From assembly GCF_037975245.1 (NCBI RefSeq), contig NC_092568.1:2976001-3040000 (forward strand): a stretch of DNA of 64,000 nucleotides, given 5' to 3'. Below the pieces are notes generated by a model. It did no database searches, was not told where the DNA came from, and saw nothing but the letters and a program-made list of their open reading frames with translations. The translations under genes were made by a program, and so were the position numbers. Of this stretch, positions 13,001 to 25,900 are shown piece by piece. Origin of the DNA: Apostichopus japonicus (lineage: Eukaryota; Echinodermata; Holothuroidea; Aspidochirotida; Stichopodidae). Each line of letters begins with the position of its first letter. Position 1 is the stretch's first letter.

Positions 13001-16000
13001 AAATGATTGGTTATTCTCAACTTTGACACATCCCTACAACACCTATAAAACTACAGTTCTGATGCCAACCCTATGTTGATGGGATTATCTTCATATTCTG
13101 CACACATAAAAATACGTACCCTTGGATATCCTCATTCCATTTAACGACATGTAAATCGTTATTCAACCTGAAACAGCCATTGCACCTGCTACAACCTTTA
13201 CAGTGACAGTGTATGTATCATACATCCCATCCCCTGTGGTTCCTCTGTTCAACAGAGATGGTGAGTGCATGAGTTCTGAAGTCACAAGTCTGTACGACTA
13301 TATGGACGAGACACTTCTAGGAAGGAATCAAAGATTTAACAACAGAGATTTGCATGACAATCAAGAACTTACTATGGCACATTAAGATTGTTATCCTTCA
13401 TTCGTCTCAACCAAGTATCATAAACGTTACTTGAATGACCTTCAAATGGAGCATCAGGAACCTGAAAAGGTAACGAGAAAAGGAATGATGTTAAAACTAT
13501 ACTTTTACTTCCAAGTCTTTATGCTACAACAATTAAGTATCTATCCTGCTTCTACTACCCCTGGCCATCCTTCACCCCTGTATACCCTTCACCCCTACCA
13601 TATGGAGTTACAGATATTTAACATAATGTATGAATTAAGTATCCTCTACCCTAACTCCTATTTCCCATCACCTTCCCCACCCTCTTCTCCCTTTCCCTTG
13701 CCCTGTATCCACAAAGAATGCTTTTACAGATTATTTACACAAAATTAATACATAAATCACTATTAGGATCCTCATCCTGTTTCCAAAACCACCCATCGTT
13801 TACATTAAACTAAGGATTGTTTAACATGATAATGTGTGAATCAATAAGTATCTTCTACACTGAAGGGATATGTCCCTAAATGTCAGATAAGTTGCATTTC
13901 TTGGGGGGGGGGGGGGGTGGGGGCTTACTATAAAGAATTACCCATTATTTTAAAATAAAATTCCTTGAACTACCAGCTGAAGGTTTTAAGGTAAAATAAC
14001 AATCCTATTATACATACATACCGCTTTGGTTGCATCATACAATGCATTGTATAGGTTGGGTGTCGCTTTTCCGCGGAAGGTAAAGTTTCCTTGAACAGCA
14101 ATGTCAATATTGATGTAGGCAACGGCTCTCTCCACTAAAGGCCTTGTAAATTCCTAAAGAGTATATTAGGAGAACAAACAAATAAATACATGATCATCAT
14201 ATTACACTCAAAACGATTACAAACAATCCAATATTTAAGATTATTTATTAACCCCACTTAACTTCAATTTACTTTTCTTCCAAAATTAAGAATTATGCAA
14301 GAATTTGCCCTTTTTACAGAAATAATGAATCCTATACTCTTTCTACCTGTTTTTGTTCTCTTCTGTATTTCTAAGGTTCTTGCACGACTAATATATAACA
14401 TCCGAAGTCATTTTCTTGATAATAATGTTATATTTCATCTGCAAGTTCAGTTTTCATAAAACAAAATTCTACATTTCATGGCTGCCCGCGATATTAGTAC
14501 TTGCTAACTAATGGCCACCCAAGCCTCTCCGGACAAATATCTCCTACTAATGTTAAATAAAGAAAAAATGACCAATCTTTGATTAATCATAAATTAAAAT
14601 TACCCGCTTGGTTGCTTACCTCTACCCACTCTGTAGAGCCGATCAGTCCATACTCCTCGGCCCCCCAGCTGCAAAAGACAATCGTACGACGAGGGCGCCA
14701 TTTGCCTACAAATCAGACGAACAGGTAAAAGCTTTGCGGAATAGAAAGGCTTTAGCAAGTTCAGCACTGAAAATTTTTATCAATTGAAAGAAGATTTTAG
14801 GAATGAATGTTTACTTGCAAAGCAGGAGAAATCATTGATTTCACTATAGAGACCTAAAATATTTTAACGAGACAGATCCACAGAGGGGCAGGGTTAATTG
14901 CTGTGTTAACAAAGTAGTAAAACGATGACCTGATAGTTTTTGGTACCAATCCATTTAGACTCCAAAGAATCTTACGAGTTCTAGATTGAAAAATAACAAT
15001 TGTCAGTCAGACATATTTTATTAATAAAAATAATAAAATGTTGATTAAGAAAAACTAAGCAAAAGAATTATATGTGGTGGAAAATGTATATTTTCATGGA
15101 AGTTTACAACAGCCAACTTTAACTGTATTCAATATATCCATGCCTTTACTGTACCTTCCATAACAAGCTTTGTCATCACCCTGGACAACTCAAGAAGGAC
15201 CGCGGTCCCACTGGATGGATCGACAGCACCAAAAACCCAAGCATCGTGATGGTTACCAATCATCACATAACGATCTAGAAAGACATTTAGGAGTAAATAA
15301 TTATGATATAAACTGCCACATAACCTACAAACAGGAGGGACTTATTGCTAAACCAGAATAACGTCCTTGTGATTCCTCGCCACATTTAATATGAGAATAC
15401 TTAATGTAACACTGCAGACAAGATTTGGCCTCTGCTTCAGGACCAACATGTTTCCTGAACCATGGGTAATTAGCACCCTGATTACACTAATTTGGACCTG
15501 CTTGCACTCATGTGGCCCTGTTTGCACTCACGTGGACCTGTTTTAACTTACATGGAACTGCTTGCACTTATGTGGACCTACATTCATGTGGACCTGTTGA
15601 CACTTATGTGTACCTATTTACACACATGTGGACCTGTTGACACTTATGTGGACCTATTTACACACATGTGGACCTGTTTACCCTCATGTGTACTGTACCT
15701 ATTTACACACATGTGGACCTGTTGACACTTATGTGGACCTATTTACACATATGTGGATCTGTTTACACTCATTAGAATCTGTTTACAAGGTATTCACACT
15801 TTCTCTTGACTTGAAATGGAAACATTACCTTCACAGATAACAACAGGCTTCTTGTATTCACTAAGATGTATACACAAACCTTCTTTGAAGTAACTATAAT
15901 TATGAATATGTATGTTTCCATACCTGGTTCTAGACTGCCTGTGATAGTTCCAATAATATTATATGTGGTGTTCCTCTGTAGTCGGTTATTTACGTCCAAT

Positions 16001-19000
16001 TTTATGTTCCTGCAGAGGCAAGCAAAACATAACAGACATGTTTTCCCCCCAAATGTGTACAACTTAATCTGAAGAATAGCCACAATGCCCAATTTTAAAA
16101 TACAAAAGCCAATTTCACTGTAATTAATAGTAAAACATGTTTCAAAAAGATATCGCAATAAATGGCAAAAGATAAATGTTATACATGCGTTGTCATAGTT
16201 GGACAATATTTAACATACATAATAATTATGGCAAACTCCAAACAACACAACCGTGCCAGAACACCTAGTGGCTGTTAACAAGTTTCTCACAATATATTTA
16301 CAGATAGCACATGTCACATACAATATGGTAACATGCCACTGATAACTAACTACAAGATAAGAAAACTACTTACATTTATTTAATAAAAGCTAATATATTT
16401 ATGGAAACTTCAAGACCGGTATTTGTTTGTGATATTTAAAATAAACACAAAAAGGTAAAGACTTTCACACAAACAAGAGTTGTGAGTTGAATGTCTATTC
16501 TTTCTGTCTTCCTTTATCAGAGCCTGTTAATTAACAAAATAAATATGCATTAGTTAGACGATCATGATGGAACATTAATTAGATATAATAATAAACTTCA
16601 ACCACAAGGGGATATTTCAAACTTTACCTGTTATTGACTAGTCCTGGTCCTAACTTGTACGTCACATTCAGACCACCGCTCCACTCGTCTGGTGCTGCGT
16701 CACCGGCCATCTCCCTAAGAGGTTAATAAAGTCATAGGAAAAAATATCAAACACCAGGCCATCAAAATATGAAAAGAAGGGGGGGGAGGGAGGGGGAGGC
16801 TACCAGGGAATAATTTGTCCAGTTTTGCATTACAAAATGCTCTGTATAATGGTCAAGTTGTGATACAAGTCCAAAGGTCTCTAGCTGTTGTTTTGTTTTT
16901 ACAAAGGAAACCATAGTATTTTATAGGACACAAAAATAAAGAGCCCTTTAAAGCTGATACATAAAATTTGAACACTAAACTATTTCCCTGGCTCCTGAAG
17001 AGGGCTGCGTTTCCAAAGTTGAAGCAAGCCCTCTCAGTTGATGCATAGAGCAGCCCAAATACACTGTATTTTGAGTAATTCCTGTAGCCATTTGATAATA
17101 AAATGCCATCACCATGCTGGAGGGATCACTGTTGTTTTATGCATCGCATTAATACTAAGTGACAAAAGAGTCACGCCAACACAGTTTCAGAACCATATTT
17201 ATAACATTCTGTAATGATCATCCTTTAATGGAAAAAAAAACAGACCTTTTCATTTTCATTTTTAAATTGCAATATTTTTTATTATGTTTACACTGAGTGT
17301 GCCTGCTAACATTTGCTGGATAACAATGACTAATTGCAAAACAGGACGTAAAATCAGTCGGTGATCTCATTTTATACAGAGGCAGATGTCGGGGCCACCT
17401 TCTTGGGTGAACAGACAATGGTTCCTTGAATACTTTATGTCATTTACTAGTACTGTTTGTCTTTGCCATTTCTTTTGCAACCTTTTGAAACACAATTTTT
17501 TTTACCCCCATACCTCAAAATATGTATAGCATCCCCATATCCAATTGGTTGAACAGGAATATTTGGAAGTTCGCTGTCTTCATATTTCTCTCGGAAAGCA
17601 GTCTCTGTTGAAGAAACATAGCAGCAAAGCTTGTTGAACATGATAACACTTTCTAGCATTTTGAAGCACATCTCGGCATAACACCAAACACTTTATGTCA
17701 TGTTACTTCTTAATTGATAACCAAATCAACTGAATGTGACACAAATAACTAAGGTTATTATGCAAGTAAAACCATATGATCCGTACATCATAATGAAGTG
17801 ACAAATCCAATTAATTCCAGCCCATTCTTTAGAACCGTTTCAAGCTGTCAAGCTGAACTTTCAGAAGGACTTCTAGAGCAATAATATCAGCTGGATTTTC
17901 TCTTCAGGGACAAGCAGAAGGTAATATTTCAACCTGTTGTAAGGTGGGCAGCCCATAGACAAGAAAAGGAACTAAACAAATCCTTTTTAGGACAATTTGT
18001 AATAAATCTGACAATAATGTCTATTGGATATGATAATTTGACACCACTTTATGAGGTGGGTTTATATATGCAATCATGTCATAGCTGTGGTAGGATGTGT
18101 TACCACCATATATATAGCAGAGTGGAATACGAAGGACAGTGGCGTAGCTAGGGGGGTCAAGGGAGGGCACGTGCCCCAGGCGCTGGGTTTAGGGGGGCGC
18201 TGAAATGGCCGGGGAATGAGAGTAAAAAAAATAAGCACTTTTTAGAAAAACATAACGAAATTGATGTATGTCGTCAGGCATGAATATTTTCCAGTTACTA
18301 ATAAGAATCTGAACTGAATGTAGTTGTTTTTATTAGCAAATTTATAGATTGTGATTTCTTTTCAGTCCATTACGACCTTTTTCCCCCTTTTTTTTATTCT
18401 GTTCTGTATTCTATGATGACTACATCCACGGAAATTTCAGGTATTTCAGCATACAGTTCCAAGGCAGTAGATTTCGAAAGGTGGAAATACCATAGGCGTA
18501 GGAGCACAATATGATTTGGGAGGGGGGGGGGGGACTGTAACGACTTGCCCGAAAAATTTAACCGCGCAATTTATTTTTCTTTCAGTAGTGGGGGGGGCGC
18601 AATTTTCTACTCTTGCACCCGGTCCCCAAATCCTCTAGCTACGCCACTGACGAATGGATCTTGTATACCTCTGTGATAAGTGCAAGGGATGCACAGCAGG
18701 CCTATCCCTGTTAGGACATGGTGTCTGCACATGACCTTACCCTGGAATACCGATAACCTAATTCAAGACAGCAAGACTGTTTTAATATCTATGCTTGCCT
18801 TCTGTCACAGGCTGGTCTACTCACCCGTGGCCGGATACCCGGGTGTGAGAGGGTCCCCCATAGGACGGAACACAGTACCTCTCTGAATGCCGGAGGGTGG
18901 CATGTACCAAGAGTCCGGGTAGACGGACGATGAGCCCTCGATGGCATAGTCTGCCGGATCTGAATATAATATTAATCCCTTAGCTCCTCGAAGCCAGGCT

Positions 19001-22000
19001 TGGTTTTCCTGAAATCAACATTATCAAAGAGAGTTAAGATAGTAAAATTGTCAGGCAAGTGAGAGTATAAGTAATACTAGGGAGAGGGATAAACATAGAA
19101 TTATGATATCTAATCATTTTTCAACACAATACTTACAGAGGAAGGGGCAAAATGCATTGAGTACCTCTCAATCAAAATACTTGCACCCCGACCCCAGCCC
19201 TTTCATTCCCCCTCCCAACTTGAGGATATCTATCGTAAGTGATAATCCAGACCTTTTTTAATTTTTTAATACCTGAGATCTATCCACCTCCTAATCTTAC
19301 CTTATCGCCTCGGAATATCTTCCCGTATCTTGCAATCACTACCTTGCCAGATGCATTCACACCCAGGTCTTCTAACTGCTTGAAATCCTCTGCTCTAGCA
19401 TAGTTCACATAGACCAATTCTCCCTTCAAAGTTAAAAGACAAAAGAAAACATCAATACCATTATTCTTTTGTCATGCTGAAAGGTACAAATAGGGACCCA
19501 TACAATATCTTTAATACAAATATCATTATGCATCCGTCTAACTGTTGGGGAACTCACAGAGAGAGAAAATTGGAGAATTTTATCCTTTCATACCACTGAT
19601 AAACATTCATGACTTAATACTTGAAAGTTATAGGTCTGGCTCTTTTAAATACAAGTCTGATAGGGAATGGTTTTATGTTAGATATTAAACAGTTTTAAAT
19701 GGCTTTCAAAAACATTTATTCTTTGAAACACATGCTTCTCTACATGTTTAGATTTTAAATTTGAAATCATACCAAAGGTAAAACTATGGGCTATGCAGGA
19801 TAGTAGAACATTGAAGGCTGGATGGGTCTGGACACTCAACCACTCTACAGTTAACAATGTCATGGGTTTCGATCTATATCACAAGTAATTGATACTCTTG
19901 TGGTTTCTTAGTTACATACTTCTCTGCATACTGTTACTGGACGTACACCTACCATTTGGTACATTACATACTAAACCAATGTATCAGTAGTTAAAAGTCA
20001 TCATAGCAAAACAGTCCATGCTCACAGGGAATGTCTTCCTGGAAGGATGCAACATTTTACAGACATTTCTTAAAATTGTGGTAACAACAGCAGATTAAAT
20101 GGATGAAATGTATCATTGAATGAAACCAAATTGATCAAGCTGTATAGTTATCAGCATGTTATTCTTCTCAATAACTAGAGTTCCTCTTACCTCCACCACA
20201 CCTGCAGGGGCATAGGCATTAAAAGGGAACACTGTGTCATTATGTTTGTCACCTTCATCGAGCTTGCTCTCCTCTGGTTGAGACTGAAAGTAGTCAGTTC
20301 CATCCGAATTCAGTATGGTGATCTAAAGAGAAGATGGAAACATAATCTTATTATATACCAAACAGGATATTCAGTGACAGAGCAATGTATTTATGGCTCG
20401 TACACCCCTTTCCTCAGTTTGAGTAAATATATGAAACAGAAAAGTCAAATTCAGTTTATATCGTTGCATTCGGAATTGTACTTTATTAAAGGTGTCAGTG
20501 ATGGACTAGCAGATGGGCAGGGCAGAACTGATGAGGCATGTATATAGGGGCTCCCAAAGTCATGTGAATCCCAAGGTGAACGTTGATCCGAGGGTGAAGG
20601 CACCTCTGTGAACATTTCCAAGCTGGGTCATACCAACTTTCTATTTCGAGAGTGTGCCAGCAAGGCTGAATAAATAGGTAGTGGGGAAAGGTAAGCACAT
20701 TGTAACTTAGCCTTAAAGGGGATTAATCCAGCACAGGATGGTGTGATTCCACTTAAAAGAATTTGTTAGTGGTTGTTGTGGTGGGACTAGTACATGGCTC
20801 TACCAATATCTAATGTGATGCTGTACATGCAAAAGTGGTTTATTTTCTAAACTCAAACTGACTTTTCACAATAGATCCCTACAGTTCAACCCAAGATACA
20901 ATAGTGCATTGTTTTACACTAGTGGTATGAAAACAACCCACAAAGGTGCAACCATGCAGCTGGTGATTTCCACACATCAATGATGATGATGATGATGATG
21001 TTTGTTTATGATTACAATATAGATGCAGGATTAGGTCTACGGACTGTGAAAGTGCATTAGGCTTAGCATAGGCCCCCAAAATGGTGACATCCCTATGTTC
21101 CAACGTCTCTATGTTCCGACGTCTTTATGTTCGGATAAAAAGAAAAAAAATCGGAGCAATTTTTTTTATCCAAAAATTTGTTTGTACCAAGAAAACTAGC
21201 TTTGTGACCCCAATATTTTTGTGACCCAATATTTTTGGGGACTCAATATTGTTTGGACCAACATTTTTTCAGACCAAATTTTTTCACAAAAAAAAATGTT
21301 ACCCAAAGTTTGGTATGACCCAAACAGTGCTTGTGACATTCCTCTATTTTAACTTCTATCTTAATTTTAAAACTGCTATACAAACCAATGCAGATAAGTA
21401 CCCTAGTGTGACTAGTAGGCAAACCACACTACTGTATGTCCTTCATGCAAAGATCTTCTATGCAATAGTGTGGCAGTAGTTGTACTATATATACTTACCA
21501 AATTTGGTTTCTCTGGATCGGGATAAGACAAAAGGACATCATAAGGCACTATTCTGGTTGTTTCCATTCCCTGGGTATCCCAAACGCTTTTGACATAATC
21601 AGCCATCTCTTTATCAGCCTCTGTTCCTGCAAGGTGTGGCTTCTTTGTCAATAGCCTGTTGAGATGATATGAAAATGAACCATTCCATAAAAAAAAAGTG
21701 AGTTTGTGTAATTCACTGGAAGTTTGTTAAGGTCTATGGAATATTGACACATTCTGAAAATAACCCAAAGTTATTACTAAAAGTCTTCAATATTGTCCCC
21801 AGATATGCTAGAAGGTAAAGTTATAATGGTCACTCATGTGACCATAAATGCAATAAGCAATTTGGCCGCCAGCTTTTCGCAAAGCCTCTTTCTTAATACC
21901 TGAGATTACTGTTTGTTAACTCTTCAATTTCTATCATAAGTTGTAGGACCTGAAGTCCTGGAAGTAGTACTGAAATATTTAGCAGGGTTCTTTTCTTTTC

Positions 22001-22921
22001 AAATTCATATACTTCAATGCATATTTTGGTGGCTGGAATTGATTAATTAAAAATTGCTGAAAATTTCCTGTCTTTAGGTCAAAACTACACATCATAGAAT
22101 TTTGTATCAGCAATGTGCAGGATGGATGATGTCATCAGGGCAAGTCAGCTGCAAACGTCTTTTTTTCTCTAAGTAATATTTCAACCATTTTATTTACAGA
22201 GAAAATAATGTACTGCACTTTGTACAAACAAGTTTTGAAGAAATTCTAATAACAATGAACATTGGCAGATAAGCAAACATTTCAATATGTATCACATTTC
22301 AAGCATTAACCAAGAGGATGATTAGAATAAGCCTTAGTAAAGCTTTCGAAAAAACGTTTGCCCACACGACATCAAAGACGACCGGTTTTGATCAGCTTCC
22401 TGGAGTAATTAACGGTGAAGCCAGTCAAAATAGGTTACATACATTCAACCATATCTAGAATTAGGGACAAGATATGGAGGTGGGGTTATCAAATAATGAT
22501 GTGGAATATTTTTTCCTTCAAAATTTGTTTTAAATGGTCCGCCATCAGAATATCCTGTTAAGTACCTGAGATTTTCTCGGATGTTCTCAGGATTGATCTC
22601 ATCAAGTAGCATCTTCGTAACCTCCGCTCCATCCGTTTCTTCTAAGGCCTCTTGCCAAACCTTAAACGCGTCCGAAATCTCCGGATCATTCGGAACAACT
22701 TCCGATGATTTTGAAAACCAACCAATGAGAACACCAACGCCTATGCCGCATGCTGCCACTAAAATTGACGTCAACACCAAGGTTTTGATAGAAACTCTTC
22801 TCTTATAATCCTTGTAGCTGCTAGGATGAATCTCTAATTCTGACTCATCCATGTTGATTTCATTGGTAAACTGGTTGTAACTATCTGCCTTGAAATTTGC
22901 ATCAGGGTCTGCTGTGAAAAC
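9841..22921 (-). CDS. FOLH1/NAALAD-like: Glutamate carboxypeptidase II-family membrane zinc peptidase (M28; FOLH1/NAALAD2/NAALADL1-like)
   Basis: Seventeen exons, in transcript order: 22921-22566, 21655-21499, 20322-20191, 19423-19301, 19008-18825, 17604-17514, 16714-16628, 16009-15924, 15274-15155, 14705-14620, 14153-14022, 13461-13373, 12784-12694, 12465-12204, 11357-11273, 10702-10610 and 10048-9841. All junctions are GT/AG and total length keeps frame to the stop at 9841-9843. Taking ATG at 22852-22850 gives 770 residues, close to the family's ~750. It predicts a type II membrane protein: short cytoplasmic tail, TM helix about residues 24-46 followed by GWFSKSS, then protease-associated, M28 catalytic and C-terminal dimerisation domains. 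Expected zinc ligands are present at H391, D401, E440, D468 and H566, with catalytic base E439. Family members trim acidic or other C- or N-terminal residues from extracellular peptides. The catalytic core ([30 protein letters not shown]) looks NAALADL1-like, the C-terminus more FOLH1-like, so orthology is unsettled. Confidence 0.92.
10235..10400 (+). repeat. Polypurine, G-rich intronic tract
   Basis: About 165 bases almost free of pyrimidines, rich in GGGAGG, GGTGG and GAGAGAAAG, in the intron between exons 10610 and 10048 of the peptidase gene. On the transcribed (minus-sense) RNA it is a long polypyrimidine tract roughly 190 bases before the last exon's acceptor. Confidence 0.8.
11880..12155 (+). 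repeat. Minisatellite of about 45 bp, roughly six degenerate copies
   Basis: Recurring words are AGACTGAT, CTACTATGTAAGCAGA and CACTCTATCAAAGTAAATAG. It lies inside a peptidase-gene intron (11358-12203). It creates a repetitive plus-strand ORF that is not a gene. Confidence 0.8.
12204..12465 (-). CDS. FOLH1/NAALAD-like: Peptidase exon with last zinc-binding His
   Basis: Encodes [15 protein letters not shown] with H566, matching H553, preceded by the pocket Tyr Y565 (human Y552). The rest is the start of the helical C-terminal domain. Confidence 0.9.
12694..12784 (-). CDS. FOLH1/NAALAD-like: Peptidase exon with substrate-pocket loop
   Basis: Encodes [20 protein letters not shown] and LRYTYDP. 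Relative to human GCPII, R536 is kept (R550), but N519 becomes Ser and R534 becomes Asp. Two of the pocket or arginine-patch positions are therefore altered. Confidence 0.88.
14022..14153 (-). CDS. FOLH1/NAALAD-like: Peptidase exon with zinc-binding Asp
   Basis: Encodes [21 protein letters not shown]468 matches zinc ligand D453, and the Arg of TFRG matches arginine-patch residue R463. Confidence 0.88.
14620..14705 (-). CDS. FOLH1/NAALAD-like: Peptidase exon with catalytic Glu pair
   Basis: Encodes [21 protein letters not shown]439 corresponds to the general base and E440 to a zinc ligand (E424/E425 in human GCPII numbering). Confidence 0.9.
15155..15274 (-). CDS. FOLH1/NAALAD-like: Peptidase exon with first two zinc ligands
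   Basis: Encodes [17 protein letters not shown]. The first His (H391) and the Asp of VDP (D401) are ten residues apart, as in H377 and D387 of human GCPII, where the Asp bridges both zinc ions. Confidence 0.9.
15484..15788 (+). repeat. Minisatellite of 21 bp, about 14 copies
   Basis: Unit TGTGGACCTGTTGACACTTA with variants such as TGTGGACCTATTTACACACA. It occupies a peptidase-gene intron (15275-15923). A 21-base period preserves frame, so plus-strand ORFs of repeated DLLT/LHTCGPV run through it; these are artefacts. Confidence 0.9.
18137..18649. mobile_element. hAT-like MITE (513 bp)
   Basis: Terminal inverted repeats CAGTGGCGTAGCTAG at 18137 and CTAGCTACGCCACTG ending at 18649. The flanking 8-mers ACGAAGGA (18129-18136) and ACGAATGG (18650-18657) match at 6 of 8 positions, the size expected for hAT target duplications. 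The interior is C/G-run rich with no transposase ORF. It sits in a peptidase intron. Confidence 0.85.
20980..21001 (+). repeat. (ATG)n microsatellite
   Basis: Seven consecutive ATG triplets in a peptidase intron. Confidence 0.9.
21090..21345 (+). repeat. Degenerate short-period low-complexity repeat
   Basis: Successive variants of CTATGTTCCGACGTCT (three times), then TTGTGACCCAATATTTTT, GGACTCAATATTGTTTGG and TCAGACCAAATTTTTTC. It lies in a peptidase intron and has no coding content. Confidence 0.7.
22566..22921 (-). CDS. FOLH1/NAALAD-like: Peptidase exon 1 (of those seen): cytoplasmic tail and signal anchor
   Basis: It begins after an acceptor-like TCATCAG and is open from its first base. 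The ATG at 22852-22850 has a good context (AACATGG) and puts a hydrophobic segment [20 protein letters not shown] at residues 25-44. The motif GWFSKSS right after it matches the human family member's membrane exit. The 23 codons upstream of this ATG are also open, so a start in an unseen upstream exon is possible. Confidence 0.8.
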
Positions 22922-25900
22922 CTGATGATAAAGACCCACACAATAGAAATGATGAAATTCAAAACCTTTACAGCTAATTAACAGGTGCACTGTTGGATGT
23001 GTAAATTTTATTGCTCAATGGATTACCTTTCACGCTGGAAATTGTAAACAATGTTATATATTTTTTTGCAAGTTCAAAGTATTGATAATATGCTTGCTGT
23101 TATCTATAGTCACAATAGAACAAACAACTGCCTGGCCATAGATTTGCACTGACACAATGTTGACAGAAATTATGTCAATGCTTGGAACTAGTAAATTACT
23201 TAATGATATTTATTTGAGATACTCATCAAGTTGAACTTTATCCTCATTCAAATATATACTCTTCCTGTGTCCCAGAAGTTTGATGAGACCAGAGAATCAT
23301 ACTAGGAAAAGGTTAACAGCTAGCTAGACTTAGCTCAAAGCAAATTGCTGATGGATTAAGAAAGAACTTAGGAGCAGGAAGGGGGATGGATGGTTGGATG
23401 GATGTTTGAAGGAATCATATTGCAAAGGTACATCACACAACAGGACAATGTACTTCAAATTATATTTTTCCAATACTTGTTTGATGGGATATAACCTGGG
23501 AGCTACCGTACTTTGGGTAACTGTTGGACTGCGGAATAACCACAATACTGACGTAAGAAAAACTGTGACGCCAAGAAAAAAATCCCATCTTGAATATCTT
23601 CACTGAGATGTATATATATGATTAAAGCCCACACACTTATTTTCTACTAAATCTATGGAATTAATTAATATTAATTATACCCACTCATCCCCACCCACCT
23701 ATACCTTCCTCCCACAACAAAATATAAATACCATAAAATGACAAATTTTATACAGGTAATGATCAATAGAAATTCAATGTACAAACATGAAATTCGAAAA
23801 ATGGATACTGAAAGAATGGTCTTAATTGGCGGTGTATGAGTTGCAACTTAGACATGAAAGAGAGACGAAAATTAGGGTGCAATATATTAGAGCTCTGTGT
23901 TGTTATCCTGCAGCTGAGTAAAATATTTCCCCTTGAATGGCAACATATCAATTTCAAGGTGACACAAAACCCAACCATCATTATCAGTATATATGACAGC
24001 CATAACTGCCATGAACATCTATCCAAATAGCTGATAAAAATATATTATTCCATTGAGAGATATCACAGAATGTTGAATGTTTCCTCACACAGAAGGCTGA
24101 AGACTTGATCAAGTCTAAGTATATGACATCACCGAGCCACATGTAGTTCAATTTCTTATGTTTTTCTTTATTTATTGCAGTGTTGATTTTTGTAATGGAG
24201 ATGGGGTTTGAGAAAGATAAATCTCAAATATCGAACCACTTATGATCATGACCTATAATGATGGATGACATTGATTTCAGTGTCAATACTAGTTTAACAT
24301 TCTACCTTCAAAATACAATTAGGAAAAAAAAGAGAAAATAACATTTTCCAGATCCTGTAGCAGTATGCCATCACAGATTTACAAAGTGACATCTTCCAAA
24401 CATGACTTTAAACTTGCATATCTCCCAAACAGTACAAGAGTTTTCTATGCTGAGGTGTTTTTTCTTCTCAAACACCTTGAAGGCTTGATCATATTCATGT
24501 TAAGATGGTTGGTTTGGTCTCCTTTAACTTAAGGGCCTAATCAGTTAAACCACATGTCTGTAGTTTGCAGATTACCTGCTGTCAGGTTTAAACCCTGTTT
24601 CTTTGATTGCAGAATATCTAATTTTAAATTAATTTTGAAGGAATATTGTTTCCTTTTAGCTGATTGAGTTGTCTATACTGATGCTAATTCGGTGATCGAA
24701 TGCACGAAATGATCCAATGTGATCTTTAGATGAATGACGACCATACCATGTTATCTTGTGTATGTATTTACTAGTTGTAGTAAAACAGGACGACAGGCTA
24801 CAGTAGGCTATAATAACTCCAAAAGTAGTGTATTACTATAGTATATCCAGACATCAGCAGTCTTCTTAGTTGACAGGGAGGCCTAGCCTTGCACCGAGAA
24901 CGAAAATAATATATTAATTAGGCCCACAGTTGCAGTCAAGCTCAGATTTCAGAAGTTCTATGATGGCTGCCAAAGTCTATGGCCTGATGGAATCCAAATG
25001 AGCACATATCACTTATAAACATCAGATCTTGACCTATGGATCTAGATGCCCAGTATGTATCATAGTTCATAGGTTATGTTATTATGCACCATGTGCATGT
25101 TTCGTCCCATTCACTTGCCAAAGCAGAAATGAGCTGTCGATATTACGTAACATATAGGTGGTAAACAACGGGTCACATATTGGATTCTTGAGGAAAAATG
25201 AAAATATAGAAACAAAACTCTGATCTTTTTTTTACAAACAGGGTCAGGTAATGATAGTTACATTGTCAACATGGAAACAGAAATTCAACATGCACATTCT
25301 GTGGATAGAAATATGAAATCGGGATTTTTTTTCCTCTACTGAGTTGACAGGACATTTACTGAAGGGGTATATTTCATCGTCAAAACAATAAATTGGAAAA
25401 AACATGCTTAAAGCAGAGATAAATGTCTAAAACTTCTTATTCAAGTATTATATTTTTGTTAATATTAATGATTTGTATTTTAACGTTAAAAAGTAATCAC
25501 ATTAGTGGTACTAAAACTATTTTGGTAAAATCGTATACCCTATATGTGAATGTTGTGACCGAGCGGTACCACAGGCATCCAGTTATTTGATCTGCGCGGC
25601 ACTTGCCTAATATTTGAACAGTTTGAACATTGTACGTGTGTTCAACAGAAGTTACGTACGGAACGTAAGCTAGCTGGTAATGTATTTTGTGATATGATCA
25701 TACACGTTTGACTCCACTATAGTAATCCTAATGTTAGTGCACACATCGCTATTGAAAGTATGTGAAAACTGGAGACTTCTGTACATCTGATTCGTATCAA
25801 TGAATGAAAGCTAACGGTCTGTTCAGTCATTTAGATAGATCTCAGCTAGCACTTCAACGTAAGCCAACATGAGAAACCCGTAGCCACTTGACTTAGGCTG

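Noticed and set aside
15492-15840. Plus-strand ORFs of repeated LHTCGPV
   Set aside because: They are created by the 21-bp intronic minisatellite, whose period is a multiple of three.
22445-22565. Extension of the first peptidase exon past its donor
   Set aside because: The open frame continues, but the AG|GTACTT donor and homology to the next exon show that this is intron.
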